In this document: in pieces, positions 23,156 through 33,224 of the stretch
How the letters are laid out: each line of letters opens with the position of its first letter
How positions within the stretch are numbered: the first letter of the stretch is position 1
DNA from: Erodium maritimum
Taxonomy: Eukaryota > Streptophyta > Magnoliopsida > Geraniales > Geraniaceae
Length of the DNA stretch: 64,000 nucleotides
Assembly (NCBI GenBank): GCA_963921825.1
Contig: OY997593.1
Location: forward strand, 48,034,039 to 48,098,038
Direction of reading: 5' to 3'
Program-made: the position numbers and the translations under genes
Notes under the pieces: generated by a model
What the model saw: only the letters and a program-made list of their open reading frames with translations
Told to the model about the DNA's origin: nothing
Database searches by the model: none

Positions 23156-23734
23156 AAATTTTGTTGAAAACATGTTACTTATATCGGGTCGGCTTCCACA
23201 ACTAGAAGGTCAACCTTATTTGTAGGGTGAGGCCTTACCCTTTATAAGTAGTTATTTTCTAATATTTTTGTTACATGTGGGATTATACTTCAACACTCCC
23301 CCTCACGTGTAGGCTGCATATAGACTGGAGGTGAGAAAAGGCTGCATATGGACCGGAGGACACAAGGTGGAGGTGACAAACGGGCTGTGGGCCAAACCAG
23401 CTCTGCTATCATGTAAATTTTGTTTAAAACATGTTACTTACATAAGGTCGGGCTTCCACAACTAAAAAATCAAACTTATTAGTAGGGTGTGACCTTACCC
23501 TTTATATTAAGTAGTTCTTTTCTTTTCTTTTTATTAGAAGTGGGACACAGGTGGAGGTGACAAACGGGCTGTGGGCCAAACCAGCTCTGCTATCATGTAA
23601 ATTTTGTTTAAAACATGTTACTTACATAAGGTCGGGCTTCCACAACTAAAAAATCAAACTTATTAGTAGGGTGTGACCTTACCCTTTATAATAAGTAGTT
23701 ATTTTCTCTTCTTTTTATTAGAAGTGGGATCATA
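23156..23734. repeat. Three-copy intronic repeat, two in tandem with 184-bp period
   Basis: The phrase AAATTTTGTT(T/G)AAAACATGTTACTTA begins near 23156, 23416 and 23600. The last two lie in nearly identical 184-bp units (23367-23550, 23551-23734), and the first is diverged. Units contain GGGCCAAACCAGCTCTGCTATCATGT, reminiscent of the CTCTGATACCATGT tail of dispersed SINE-like repeats in eudicots (inference). Located in the 1.6 kb first intron of the PSI-like locus. Confidence 0.8.
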
Positions 23735-24231
23735 CTTAACACAATCGCTATATTGTCTTTTCTCTCTTTTATTTAAAAACCACAACAAAACAAAGATTCA
23801 AAGATAAGAGCGCAGATAGCTTTCAGTTCCAAATCATTTTCCAAAATTAAATGCGGTCAGCTGTCAACTGACACTAATCAATGTTAAGAGTCAAGACCTA
23901 GTAGCGAGCTACTAATTCCAATATCCAACCAACCCCACCCACCAAAATAAACCATCACAAGTAAAATTAACGATCAATATGGTAATTAACTTACATAACA
24001 AAAATCCAACAGAAACATATATACCTTAGACGACGTCTTGGAATCAATAAAAACCGAGGACGGCTGGTTCGAGGAATCGAGTATCTGCTGCTGTTTCTGA
24101 TTGCGAAAGCTCTTCACGCTCTTGAGCTTCCTGGACAAGGGCAGTCGATCGCTCTTGCTATCAAGCTCCGCATTGAGCTGCTGCTGATGATTTATCTTCT
24201 TCCCAATCCTACCGGCGCAAACAGCTCCCAT

Positions 24232-25042
24232 TGCTCTCCTTGTCAACTGGGCGGATGCCCAAAAACCCTAGCACCGATCAGATCAATGGTAATTGTGCAA
24301 AAGGGGAGGACTGGTTGAGAAATGGAATGGAGGATGAGAAAACCAAGGACGGAAGCGTCGTGGAAATGGGTGCAAAGGGAAACGAATTACTGTTAATTCC
24401 GTTTTCTTTTTGATGCTTCCCTGACACAACGCAGCACAGTATTTCGTCTAGTCTCAATTTTTGTCCATTGCCTTATTTACCATTTCACCCCTGCTCTTTT
24501 TTTAAAACTACTTTCTGATGATCGTGACTAACTTGTTTTTATGTAACAATTATTAAGAGTTGATTGGTTTCCATCACCAAAACTGTCCAACATGATGCAT
24601 TTTCCTCCTAATTACTTTTGGTAAATTTAATAATATAAAGTCAGAGATGATAATATCTATGTTTTAAAATATATTTTTAACTAAAAAATAAAAATTATTT
24701 CAAGTCGACTTTGATAGAGAATTCCCAACCACTTGTGACCAGGCCAAGAACAAGTTGCCCTAATTGAACAATAGATTGTTTTACTTGTTGAACGCTTGAA
24801 AGTTTTAAGTTGCGCTCATTCAAAAACTCTCATGATGCTAATACAATTTCAGACTAATACTCTTATAAGGGTCGGAATATGGTCTCGCTTAACGATGAGG
24901 TTTGTGACCATCTGACAACTAGTCAGAGATTGTAATTTTCACCCGCTGCTTCTCTTGAGTCCACATATGCACATCATGTATGGCCTTTTCGAATGCCTTG
25001 TTCGTGATTGTGCTCCTCACCTACTGGGATTACACCCGTGGA
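24232..25042. other. 5' flank of the PSI-like locus, then unassigned sequence
   Basis: The first ~190 bases are the likely minus-strand promoter and 5' UTR of the PSI-like locus. A second in-frame upstream ATG at 24246 would add five residues and destroy the N-terminal Gly-2 motif, so 24231 is preferred. 24430-25042 holds no recognisable gene or element. It joins 54926-55091 once the insertion complex is removed. Confidence 0.55.
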
Positions 25043-25047
25043 GACTG
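25043..25047. repeat. Target site duplication GACTG (left) of the solo LTR complex
   Basis: GACTG directly precedes TGTTGGGTCTCG. The exact partner is at 54921-54925, almost 30 kb away, directly after the LTR end GACTAACA. Confidence 0.92.
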
Positions 25048-26160
25048 TGTTGGGTCTCGGTGGAGGGTATGAACACATACTCGCAGCGGAAGCAAATAAA
25101 ACCCGAGACCATGCAAGGAAAAACTACCAAAGATTAGATACACAAGACCAAAACGAAATAAATGAAGTGACTCAACTTTCAGCTCGTTTATCTGAATGAT
25201 TAACCATTGAAATCCAAATTTCATCGTTTAGTTTGAAGACCAATATGTGGAAAACATTCACTACAAAAATCAGCTTCATCAGACCTTGAATGAACCTCCG
25301 ATCAAGCTCATGAAGGTGGCTGGTCGGACAGAAAACAGTGCAGAAAATTATGCACCTTTTCTTCTCTATTTGTTCAAGAACACCAAGAAAAGATGATCGA
25401 ATTGAGTCTCCAAGACGCCTACGTATCCACCCCGGGAATTAAAGCCACGTAATTCCTGTATTTAGAACTCAAGAACACAAATTTTGGAGAGGAAAAATTC
25501 TTAACCAAAACCTAGATCGAGGAAGAAGATGGAGTTGTGTTTTACTTCTTGTCTTGTGTTTTGTTATGTGAATAAGATGATTTAATCTAACAACAACAAC
25601 AACAACAACAAGGACAAGTAAGGTGTAGAGAAGCATGTTGTAAATAGGACAAGTATGGTGCTAAGTATGGGTGGACATGATGTGGTTAGGTGATGAATCA
25701 CCAACACTTTAATCCATGTCTTTCATACTTAGTGCTAATTAATCAAGACCTTGATTAATTATTTCCATGGGCCTTGGTTGACATGGGCCTCTTGGAACAT
25801 GGCATGTGGCCATTCCTTCAAGCCTTCCATACCGAAAATGTCCACCATTATCCGACGCGATCAATCCCAAGACTCCAAGCCTTTTCTCGATCCGTAAAGT
25901 CCTATTCACTTACGGGAACATGACCCAAAACCCAATTTTGGTCATGTCCCGAGACAACTCCCTTTTGGCCATCCTCCATAAATGTGTCAATGAGTTTCAC
26001 CCTTCTGTGTGACCCTTAGGTTTATGCATGTCAATAGATCAACGTAAAATCCCATTTTACTTGATCCTATTTAAGTGGCAACTAACGAGACTTTAGTATT
26101 GTCTAACACTGGATAACGAATCGACCCTATTGATTCTAACCTTTCCGTCGTCCTTGTCAT
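25048..26160 (-). mobile_element. Ty1/copia solo LTR, segment 1 (3' part of LTR)
   Basis: In reverse orientation it begins TGTTGGGTCTCG and continues with LTR phrases shared with the copia family at 29821-46741 (for example CGCAGCGGAA, and CCTTTCCGTCGTCC at the end). It stops at GTCAT, where LINE A begins. The LTR resumes without loss at 51763 (TATCCTTTTATC). Substantially diverged from the younger copies, so it is the oldest copia insertion in this complex. Confidence 0.9.
25589..25611 (+). repeat. (CAA)n microsatellite in the solo LTR
   Basis: About seven CAA/ACA units lie within LTR segment 1. They are absent from the younger LTR copies, so they expanded after insertion. Confidence 0.85.
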
Positions 26161-27951
26161 CTTTCTTCTGGCAGCTGAGGGTCTCCATCAAGTTTTGGAG
26201 AATGGTATTCGTTTAGGAGAATTCTCAAGGGTGCAGGTGGACAATGAGGGCCATGTCATCTCTCATCTGCAGTTTGAAGATGACACCCTACTCTTTATGA
26301 AGGGAACAGTTGAAGGTCTCTAGACACTTAAGAATTCTCTGATTGGTTTTCAGGCTTGTTCGGGGCTTAAGATTAATTTTGAGAAATCCACTACTATTCT
26401 CCTCAATCAGAGATCTTTATCACCAACCCATGTTGCTTCCACCTTGGAATGCTTAGTGGGTTCTTTACCCATTAAGTATATCTTGGCTTCATGCTTGGTG
26501 CTAATCCTCGTCGAGTTTCTTTTTGGCAACCTGTTATTCAGAAGTTCAAAGATTGTTTGGCTCTATGGAAGGCTAAAGACCTCTCTTTTCCTGGCAAGTT
26601 GGTGTTGATTAAATCAACCTTGTCAGCTTTGCCCGCATTTTTTATGACTCTTTTCAGGGCACCTAAATGATTTTGGGCTGAACTTGAGGCCTGAAGGAGG
26701 CATTTTTTATGGCATAATAGGGCTCACTCTCGAGTGTTATGCAAGGTCTGTTGGTCCATTGTTTGCAAGCCCAAAAGTGAAGGAGGTTTGGGTATCAGAG
26801 GTTTGGACAATGTTAATAGAAGCCTCTTAGCTAAGTGGTTGTGGCGTTTTGCCTCTGATAAGGACTCTTTGTGGAAGCGTGTTTTATGTGCAAAATATGG
26901 TTGGCGCCTTTCTGAATGGGACCTCACAACACTTGATAGACTTGGATCCCCTTTTTTCTTTAGACATGTTTTGTCTTTGGCTGATGATCCGAGTTTTAGA
27001 GCCATCTTTGGAGATCAGAGTATTCATTGGTGTCATGGAGAGGGGGATCGGATTCGCTTCTGGCAGGATATTTGGATTGATAATTCAGCTCTTTGTTATC
27101 GTTTTCCTCGGCTTTATACTATTTGTGAAACCAAATGGGCTCTAGTTTCAGAGGTTTGGTTTGATGGCTTGTGGAATATTGAGTATCGCCGTCCTTTCTT
27201 GTTTGTACAAGAGAGTGAGGAATCAGAGGCTCTTATGGCTCTTCTAGCCCATGTGCTTGTTAGACCTTGATCACCTGACAGATTATGGTCTGAAAGAGAA
27301 CGGGGTTTCTCCTCATCTTCAGTTTATCTCCTTTTGTAGGATTCCACTACTTCTTCTGAGCCTTGGGCTGGTTTCCTATGGGTCAAGAATCTTCCTCCAA
27401 AATATAGTTCTCTGATTTGGTTAATGGTTCACAATGCCATTCCAACTAAATCTTTTTTGGAGGAAAGAGGATTACATATCTCCCTACAGGACATGTTATG
27501 TTGTTTTTGTTCCAGGGTCTTTAAAGATTCTTCTCATTTGTTTATTCACTGTAATTTTGCTTGGTCGTTGTGGGCTAGAGTTTTTCTCTGGTGGTCTGGT
27601 TATTGGGTGATCCCTGGAGATTGTGTAGCTATGCTTTATGCTTGGAAAGGGCTTGGACAGCCCCTTTGGTGGACCGTTTGGGTGAAGGTTGGGTATCTCT
27701 GTTTCTGGCACATTTGGATTCATCGTAATGCAGTGGTTTTTCCAGAAATCAGTGGCTTGTATGGACTTTGTTTTCTCCAAATTGCAGCTTCATTCTTTAA
27801 GTATCTGCAAGATGGTAGGAGATCTTCAAGAAGATGTTAACCTCTCTATTTGGTTGACTTCTCCTTCTCGTTGTATTTTACCTTCTCGTAGGAATTAATT
27901 TTCCTTTTGATTTCTGTCTGTTTGAAGGTTATTGGGTTTTTACCCCAGACT
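26161..27951 (+). pseudogene. LINE A: L1-type ORF2, reverse transcriptase C-terminal part and zf-RVT domain (5' truncated)
   Basis: From the first base the plus strand reads FLLAAEGLHQVLENGI, then the RT catalytic box as QFEDDTLLF (usually FADD), then LKINFEKST, LPIKYLGF-like, and SFPGKLVLIKSTLSALP. The thumb region follows (EGGLGIRGLDNVNRSLLAKWLWRF), then a zf-RVT segment (LWVKNLPPKYSSLIWLMVHN ... CCFCSRVFKDSSHLFIHC). The frame ends near 27838 with no RNase H domain. Several stops and frameshifts (for example TAG near 26323, TGA near 26669 and 27269) make it dead. It entered the solo LTR between GTCAT and TATCC without a visible target duplication, and LINE B later interrupted it at 27951. 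Confidence 0.9.
26867..27951 (+). repeat. 1.08-kb direct duplication, left copy
   Basis: This part of LINE A, starting CTTTGTGGAAGCG and ending CCCCAGACT, recurs at 50657-51715 on the far side of LINE B with a few percent difference and a ~45-base deletion in the right copy. Confidence 0.88.
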
Positions 27952-27961
27952 GTTTTTTTTG
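27952..27961 (-). other. Poly-A tail of LINE B (poly-T on plus strand)
   Basis: The run GTTTTTTTT abuts LINE A directly and marks the 3' end of the minus-strand LINE B. Confidence 0.85.
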
Positions 27962-28529
27962 AAATAGAAGTTTTATTAGACCACAGCAAATCACTGTTTA
28001 GAGCAACTAATAAAACATCTGGAATAGGCGTAATTCGCCAATCAATATCAAACCAGTTAACTGTATGTCTGGCTAAAATATGAGCTGCTATATTTGCTTC
28101 TCGCCGAACGAATTCCACTGTAAACCCCGGTAGATCACTCAACTTCCCTCTACATTCCATGATAAGGACCCCCGTTGGTGAAATCAGCTGTGAGGTATCG
28201 TTAATTGCTTGGACTAGTCCCAGAAAATCTGATTCAATGGTTCCGTTCTCCCAACCCATCTCCTTGACCCAGTCTAACGCTGCATCCAAGCTTAGGGCTT
28301 CCGTTGTTTCCGGATCAATAGCCCCATCAAACAGTACAACCCGAGCAGTTTTGGCCATGCCATCAGATCCTCGACAGATCATACTACCTCCACCCCGTCC
28401 GGCACCCAAGATCGCCCCGTCCACATTCACCTTGATCTTCCCCTCCTCCGGTCTGACCCACCTGGTGACTCTCGACTCAACCCTCTGCACCTGTTTGGGA
28501 TCCGCCACTGTGCCTCTTGTCAGTCGCAC
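27962..28529 (-). pseudogene. LINE B: C-terminal RNase H domain (RVT_3)
   Basis: The minus-strand frame carries the plant RVT_3 RNase H signature: KVNVDGAI (first Asp), then TTEALSLDAAL with Glu, IESDFLGLVQAIND (Asp), and RREANIAAHILAR. Plant L1 elements with such an archaea-like RNase H are a known branch. The frame reads through into LINE A antisense sequence past the tail, so its natural stop is lost or frameshifted. Confidence 0.88.
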
Positions 28530-29820
28530 AAAAGTCTTCTAGCTGCATCCCTACTCTCCGAGACAGTCCTTTGGGTCTGCTGCCATACTCTTAGGTTACG
28601 AGATCTCCATATCTCCCACCAAAGGACCGCCACCGTTTCCGGCCAATGCTCCCGACCCGAGTCCCAGCAATTCTCAAACCACTGTTTCATGGTGGCTCCA
28701 TCACTGGGTCGGACTGTGTCCTCCCTGTTCCATACTCCTCTTGCCACTCCACAGTCAAACAACATGTGGTACTCGTCCTCCATAACTACACAAACACTAC
28801 ATTCCTCTTGAATTGGAACATACCTTCTTCGCAGGTTGACATTCGTTGGGAGCGTTCCCGAGAAAATTCGCCACACAAAATGCTTCACTTTCGGAGGCAC
28901 CTTTAGGCTCTAGATTTTCTTCCAAAATAGGTCCCTGCTCTCCTCATTCCACCTTCCCGACCTCCTCTGAATTAATTTGTAGACTTCCCTCACTGAATAT
29001 TGCCCATTTTTACTCCCCCACCAGTACCACTCATTGGGTTGTCTCGTTCTAGCTATAGGCATTGCCAGTATTGTCTCTGCAACCGGTTTCGAGAAAGTCG
29101 CTTCCCTTCTTTCCCTGTTCCACCTCCTCCCATTATCCTGCATAAGCTAGGCCACCGGCAACCCTCTCACCCCTTCCCCTACCGTCACGCCTGACACGTC
29201 TTCCATAGGGAGCCATCTCGGATCCTTTATATGAATGTTAGCGTCGGCTCCCACTCGAAATCGTGCCCCTCTCCGAACTATCTCCTGCCCTGCCAAAATA
29301 CTTGTCCATCCATAACTACTCCCATATTTCGGTTTTGCCTCCAGGAAGTCCGTGGTTGGAAAATATTTAGCTTTTAGTACCCGAGCCATCAGACTGTATG
29401 GGTGTTGCAGTATTCTCCACCCCTGTTTTCCAAGCATTTCTACATTGAAATCTGCAAGGTGCTTGAATCCTAGCCCACCCTGAGCTTTGTGGTCACATAT
29501 CAACTCCCATCTCTTCCATTTGATCCCCTTTCCCGTTCTTGCATCATGGCTCCACCAGTAACGGTTCATTATCGTTTCTAGCTCCTAGATCAGAGTCTGA
29601 GGTAACAGGTAAACCCCCATCGTGTATGTTGGAAGAGCCTGAATGACTGCTTTCAGCAACACCTCTTTACCTGCTTTACTGAGCAACATCTCATCCCAAC
29701 CTTGAAGTCGTTTAAGGATCCTGTCTTTAATAAACACCAAGCTCTGATATCTACTTCTTTGCAGAATGGACGGCAACCCCAGGTATACTCCAGTATCCTG
29801 TACAACCTGCATCCCCAGGA
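28520..29820 (-). pseudogene. LINE B: RT thumb region and zf-RVT domain
   Basis: Minus-strand pieces 29812-29585, 29569-29147, 29143-28910 and 28900-28520 follow the order of a plant LINE: VYLGLPSILQRSRYQSLVFI, then MNRYWWSHDARTGKGIKW and GGLGFKHLADFNVEMLGKQGW, then WWGSKNGQYSVREVYKLI, then the zf-RVT segment (PPKVKHFVWRIFSGTLPTNVNLRRR ... CSVCVVMEDEYHMLFDC). In-frame stops separate the pieces, so it is inactive. It continues the reverse transcriptase cut at 46742 by the copia insertion. Confidence 0.9.
29816..29820. repeat. Target site duplication CAGGA (left) of outer copia
   Basis: CAGGA directly precedes TGTTAGTC and recurs exactly at 46742-46746 after CCCAACA. Confidence 0.93.
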
Positions 29821-29980
29821 TGTTAGTCTTAGTGCCCGTAGTTCAATCCTAAATGTCCAAATGTATATATCATCATTAGCAATAAAATTAAAGCGGCTTT
29901 ATATTACTTATGTGTTGGAGTAATATATCGATGTGTGCTCTGATCTATGCCCACCATGCGAATAGAACCATAGATCGAGA
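29821..29980 (+). mobile_element. Outer copia 5' LTR, first 160 bp
   Basis: This is the 5' tip of the outer LTR, ending CATAGATCGAGA. The remaining 1528 bp are at 38447-39974. Confidence 0.93.
29976..29980. repeat. Target site duplication CGAGA (left) of inner copia
   Basis: Exact partner at 38442-38446, immediately after the inner 3' LTR. Confidence 0.93.
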
Positions 29981-31667
29981 TGTTAGTCTTAGTGCCCGTA
30001 GTTTAATCCTAAATGTCCAAATGTATATATCATCGTTAGCAATAAAATTAAAGCGGCTTTATATTACTTATGTGTTGGAGTAATATATCGATGTGTGCTC
30101 TGATCTATGCCCACCATGCGAATAGAACCATAGATCGAGATAGATCACACTCGATGGGTCCCTAGTCAACAAAGCTTCACTAGAAGCGACTAGTATGAAA
30201 GATGGCTCTTTATGGCTTACGTTCTGTTAGTCATTGGAATGGGATTCCGGAGTCTGATCATAGATATCATGTAGGACATGATATTGGACGACCCGCCCTG
30301 AATATGTGCCATAGATTAAGTCATGAACATATTCAGTGTTGTAGCTTGTCATGTATCCTTAGACCAAGGAGTCTTTGTGATCGCTATGTAGTCAACAACT
30401 GAGTTTGACCTGAGCCTAACGTTGTCCGTAACAGGGCTTCCATAACGGCCAGGATTGGCTTGGGGACGGGCTACATGAGTGACACGAAAGACGGCTAAGG
30501 GATTTATCCCTCATACTAAGGTATGGGAAAGATATCGGTTCTCGGCCACTTGATCGAGAGTGACTGGAAGAATAGCATGGCCATGCACATGATACTGGGT
30601 ATCATATCTTCAGTCATCTCACATATCAAGGAACGGTGATTGAGCATAATAAGGATGACGGCTCTATGCCTTATCTCAATCAGGATATCAGAGATAAAAG
30701 GATAATGACAGGGACGACGGAAAGGTTAGAATCGACAGGGTCGATTCGTTATGTAGTGTCAGGCAATACTAAAGTCTCGTTAGTTGCCACTTAAATAGGA
30801 TCAAGTAAAATGGGATTTTACGTTGATCTATTGACATGCATAAACCTAAGGGTCACACCGGAGGATGAAACTCATTGACACATTTATGGAGAATGGCCAA
30901 AAGGGAGTTGTCTCGGGACATGACCAAAACTGGGTTTTGGGTCATGTGCTCGTACGTGAATAGGACTTTACGGATCGAGACAAGGCTTGGAGTCTTGGGA
31001 TTGATCGCGTCGGATAATGTTGGACATTTCCGGTATGGAAGGCTTGGAGGCGATGAGCGAATCACGGGACCTCGTTAGAAATGGCCACGGGCCATGTTCC
31101 AAGAGGCCCATGAAAGGCCCATGCAACCAAGGCCCATGGAACTAATTAATCAAGTCTTGATTAATTAGTACTAAGTAAGCAAGACAAGGATTAAGGTGTT
31201 GGTGATTCACCACCTAACCCAATCTTGTCTTGCCATACTTGTCCTATTTACACCTTACTTGACACCATACTTGTCCCATGCCTTTAGTTGGACAAGTATG
31301 GGTTTTGTTATGTTTAAGTCATCTTTTTTCAACATAACAAACACAAGACAAGAATAGGAAACACATTTTCTCTCCCTCTTCCATGGCCATTTCGGGTTTG
31401 GCTAGTTTCCTCCTCCATTTTTGTGTTCTTGAGTCCTCAAAGAGAAGAACTACGTGGCTTTGATTCCCATGTGGATACGTAGGCGTCTTGGAGACTCAAG
31501 CCAATCATTCGTTACCCGGTGTTCTTGTTTTGGTAAGAACTAGTGCTGAAATTTTCTCTTGTGAATCCATTCTTTGTTAGTTGTTTCATGGTTTTAATCG
31601 TCTCTTGGTTTTCATTGATTTTCCGCTGCGAGTTGGTTCATCTCCAACCTTACCTCGAGACCCAACA
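29981..31667 (+). mobile_element. Inner copia 5' LTR (1687 bp)
   Basis: Begins TGTTAGTCTTAG and ends CGAGACCCAACA. Open frames inside (for example 30202-30402) recur in every LTR copy simply because the LTR recurs. Confidence 0.93.
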
Positions 31668-31668
31668 G

Positions 31669-31680
31669 TGGTATCAGAGC
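31669..31680 (+). other. Primer-binding site, inner copia
   Basis: TGGTATCAGAGC lies one base after the LTR end. Confidence 0.92.
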
Positions 31681-33224
31681 CGTGCTACCTTCGGGATTCA
31701 CAAGACGGTGTTCAAAGTTTCGGTTTTGCTTGAAAGTTTCGTTTTTGGCATGTTGTTTTGCTAAATTGTTTGATAACATGTTTTAAATTCTTGTTCATGG
31801 ATTTAATGCATGTAAAATGATTTTTTGAAAATTATTTCAAATCTGGAAATTTTGAAAAAAAATTGATTTTTCGGGTCTCGGGAGCGGGACTCTCGGGGAG
31901 CCGAAACCGGGACCGAACGGGGCTCCGTTGGACGGAGCTAGGCCAAGCATGACCATTGGATGGTTGATATGCCAAGGCTAAACCGTTTTGTTAGTTATGA
32001 CGAGTTTGGAACCGTCATGACGAACTCGAAGATCAAATGTTCAAAAGTTTCATTTTTGAACGGTTTCGATAAACCGAGCATCAAAAATTTTCGAAACTTG
32101 GCTATTAATTAAAACCGGAAAATCACATGATGTTTGATAACATTCTTGTTTGATAACACGATGTGTGATGTGATGTTGGCATGGTGTACATAATAGCCCC
32201 GAGCTCAATTTTAATTATTTATCGCTTTTCACGGCCTGCGAGCCGTTAGAGTTAACATGTAATTATTCTTTCAAGGTGTGGTCGTCGAACCACTTGTTTG
32301 TAATATTTATTTATTCCCGACCTGCGAGTCGTGTATTAAATTGTAATATTTTACTCAAGACGAAGAAAGGGCGAAAAGGTCATTTGGTGGCTTTTCGGGT
32401 GTTGGCATCGGCTTGGAGTCGGTGGAGCTCAAGAAGCTAGTGGGAGTTAGTTTAGGGGGCTATTATGTGCACATTTATCGGTTTATGCTTGGTTTAGTTT
32501 ATGCATGATTAATTCTATGTGTTTTAGAATTGCATGCTTAACTTTATTTACCGAGCATATCACCTCACATGCAAAGATAAAATTGGAATTTTAATCCTTG
32601 TGTGTGAACCCTTAGAACCGTCATTGCATTGGATGTAGTTGACGGGTTCAAAGGAAGAATTACATTGGATGTAATTTGAGGCATCATTGCATTTGGAATG
32701 TAGTTGATGTGCTCATCGCATCTAGGATGTGCCAAAGTTTTGAACACAACTGGACAAGTAAAAGCGGGTCATGTCCGATACCTCCCAATTATCAACACCT
32801 TACTACCTCCCCGTCCTATGGGTGTCGTGCGCATTAGCGGAGCATCCATGGGAAAGCGGGGTAGTAGGTTTGGACGACACATGTGGGTGTCGTGCGCATT
32901 AGCGGAGCACCTACATAGTGACGGGCCATAGTTGAAAATTGGTGGACCCGACTACGATTCTCAGCCTGAGGTTGAGCTAGGGTAACAGATAGGGTAAGCC
33001 GTGTACATAAGTACATACCCTAGCCAAGAGTCACATTGGATGTGATTGGATGGAGTCCTACCTACATAGCTCGATTAAGTGGTGAGCATTAGTTCAGCTT
33101 AATCGAGTGAATCAAGGATCTTGGTTTCAGATTCTAAAGGTTTAGAATCGATTGTTGGTGTTTAAGCTTGATCTTCATAAAATTTATTCAGTTTACTGAT
33201 TGAATTTTATCTGTTGTAGATCAA
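31681..33224 (+). other. Long untranslated leader of the inner copia
   Basis: About 1.5 kb lies between primer site and gag start. It contains a repeated phrase GTGTCGTGCGCATTAGCGGAGCA (near 32822 and 32888) and the pair CGGCCTGCGAGCCG / CGACCTGCGAGTCG (near 32233 and 32319). No gene was found in it. Confidence 0.8.

Larger units (their letters stand above)
18989..24231 (-). pseudogene. PSK SIMULATOR (PSI)-like gene, 12 exons, disabled
   Basis: Minus-strand exons are 24231-24025, 22424-22107, 22009-21917, 21767-21677, 21503-21410, 20944-20847, 20607-20532, 20090-19987, 19892-19776, 19686-19611, 19523-19479 and 19385-19202/18989. The product starts MGAVCAGRIG (N-myristoylation type). It has the DUF3475 segment (LDTLGSSVLNLN, ISILSFEVANTISKG, LLRIAAADKR) and the DUF668 segment (GLGVAGLALHYANVI, VEMEKTLRWLVPLATN, HQGFGWVGEWAN, LQTLHHADKQRTDLYILDL). 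These identify the plant PSI1/2/3 family, plasma-membrane-associated growth factors linked to phytosulfokine signalling. Exon 2 has an in-frame TAG (22383-22385) and an extra base near 22364-22366. Exon 12 has a TAG at 19202-19204, after which family homology continues (FSQEDRSLLDEV, VPGLSKSQEI) to 18989. All splice sites look intact, so decay is recent. An assembly error or unusual splicing is the alternative. Confidence 0.8.

Noticed and set aside
27496-27780. Minus-strand frames opposite LINE A
   Set aside because: Antisense shadows of the LINE coding strand, which carries the recognisable zf-RVT sequence.
30202-30402. A 66-aa frame present at 30202, 36976, 38508 and 45275, and in reverse near 54092-54292
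   Set aside because: It lies inside the LTR and recurs because the LTR is repeated. No sign of coding selection beyond element identity.
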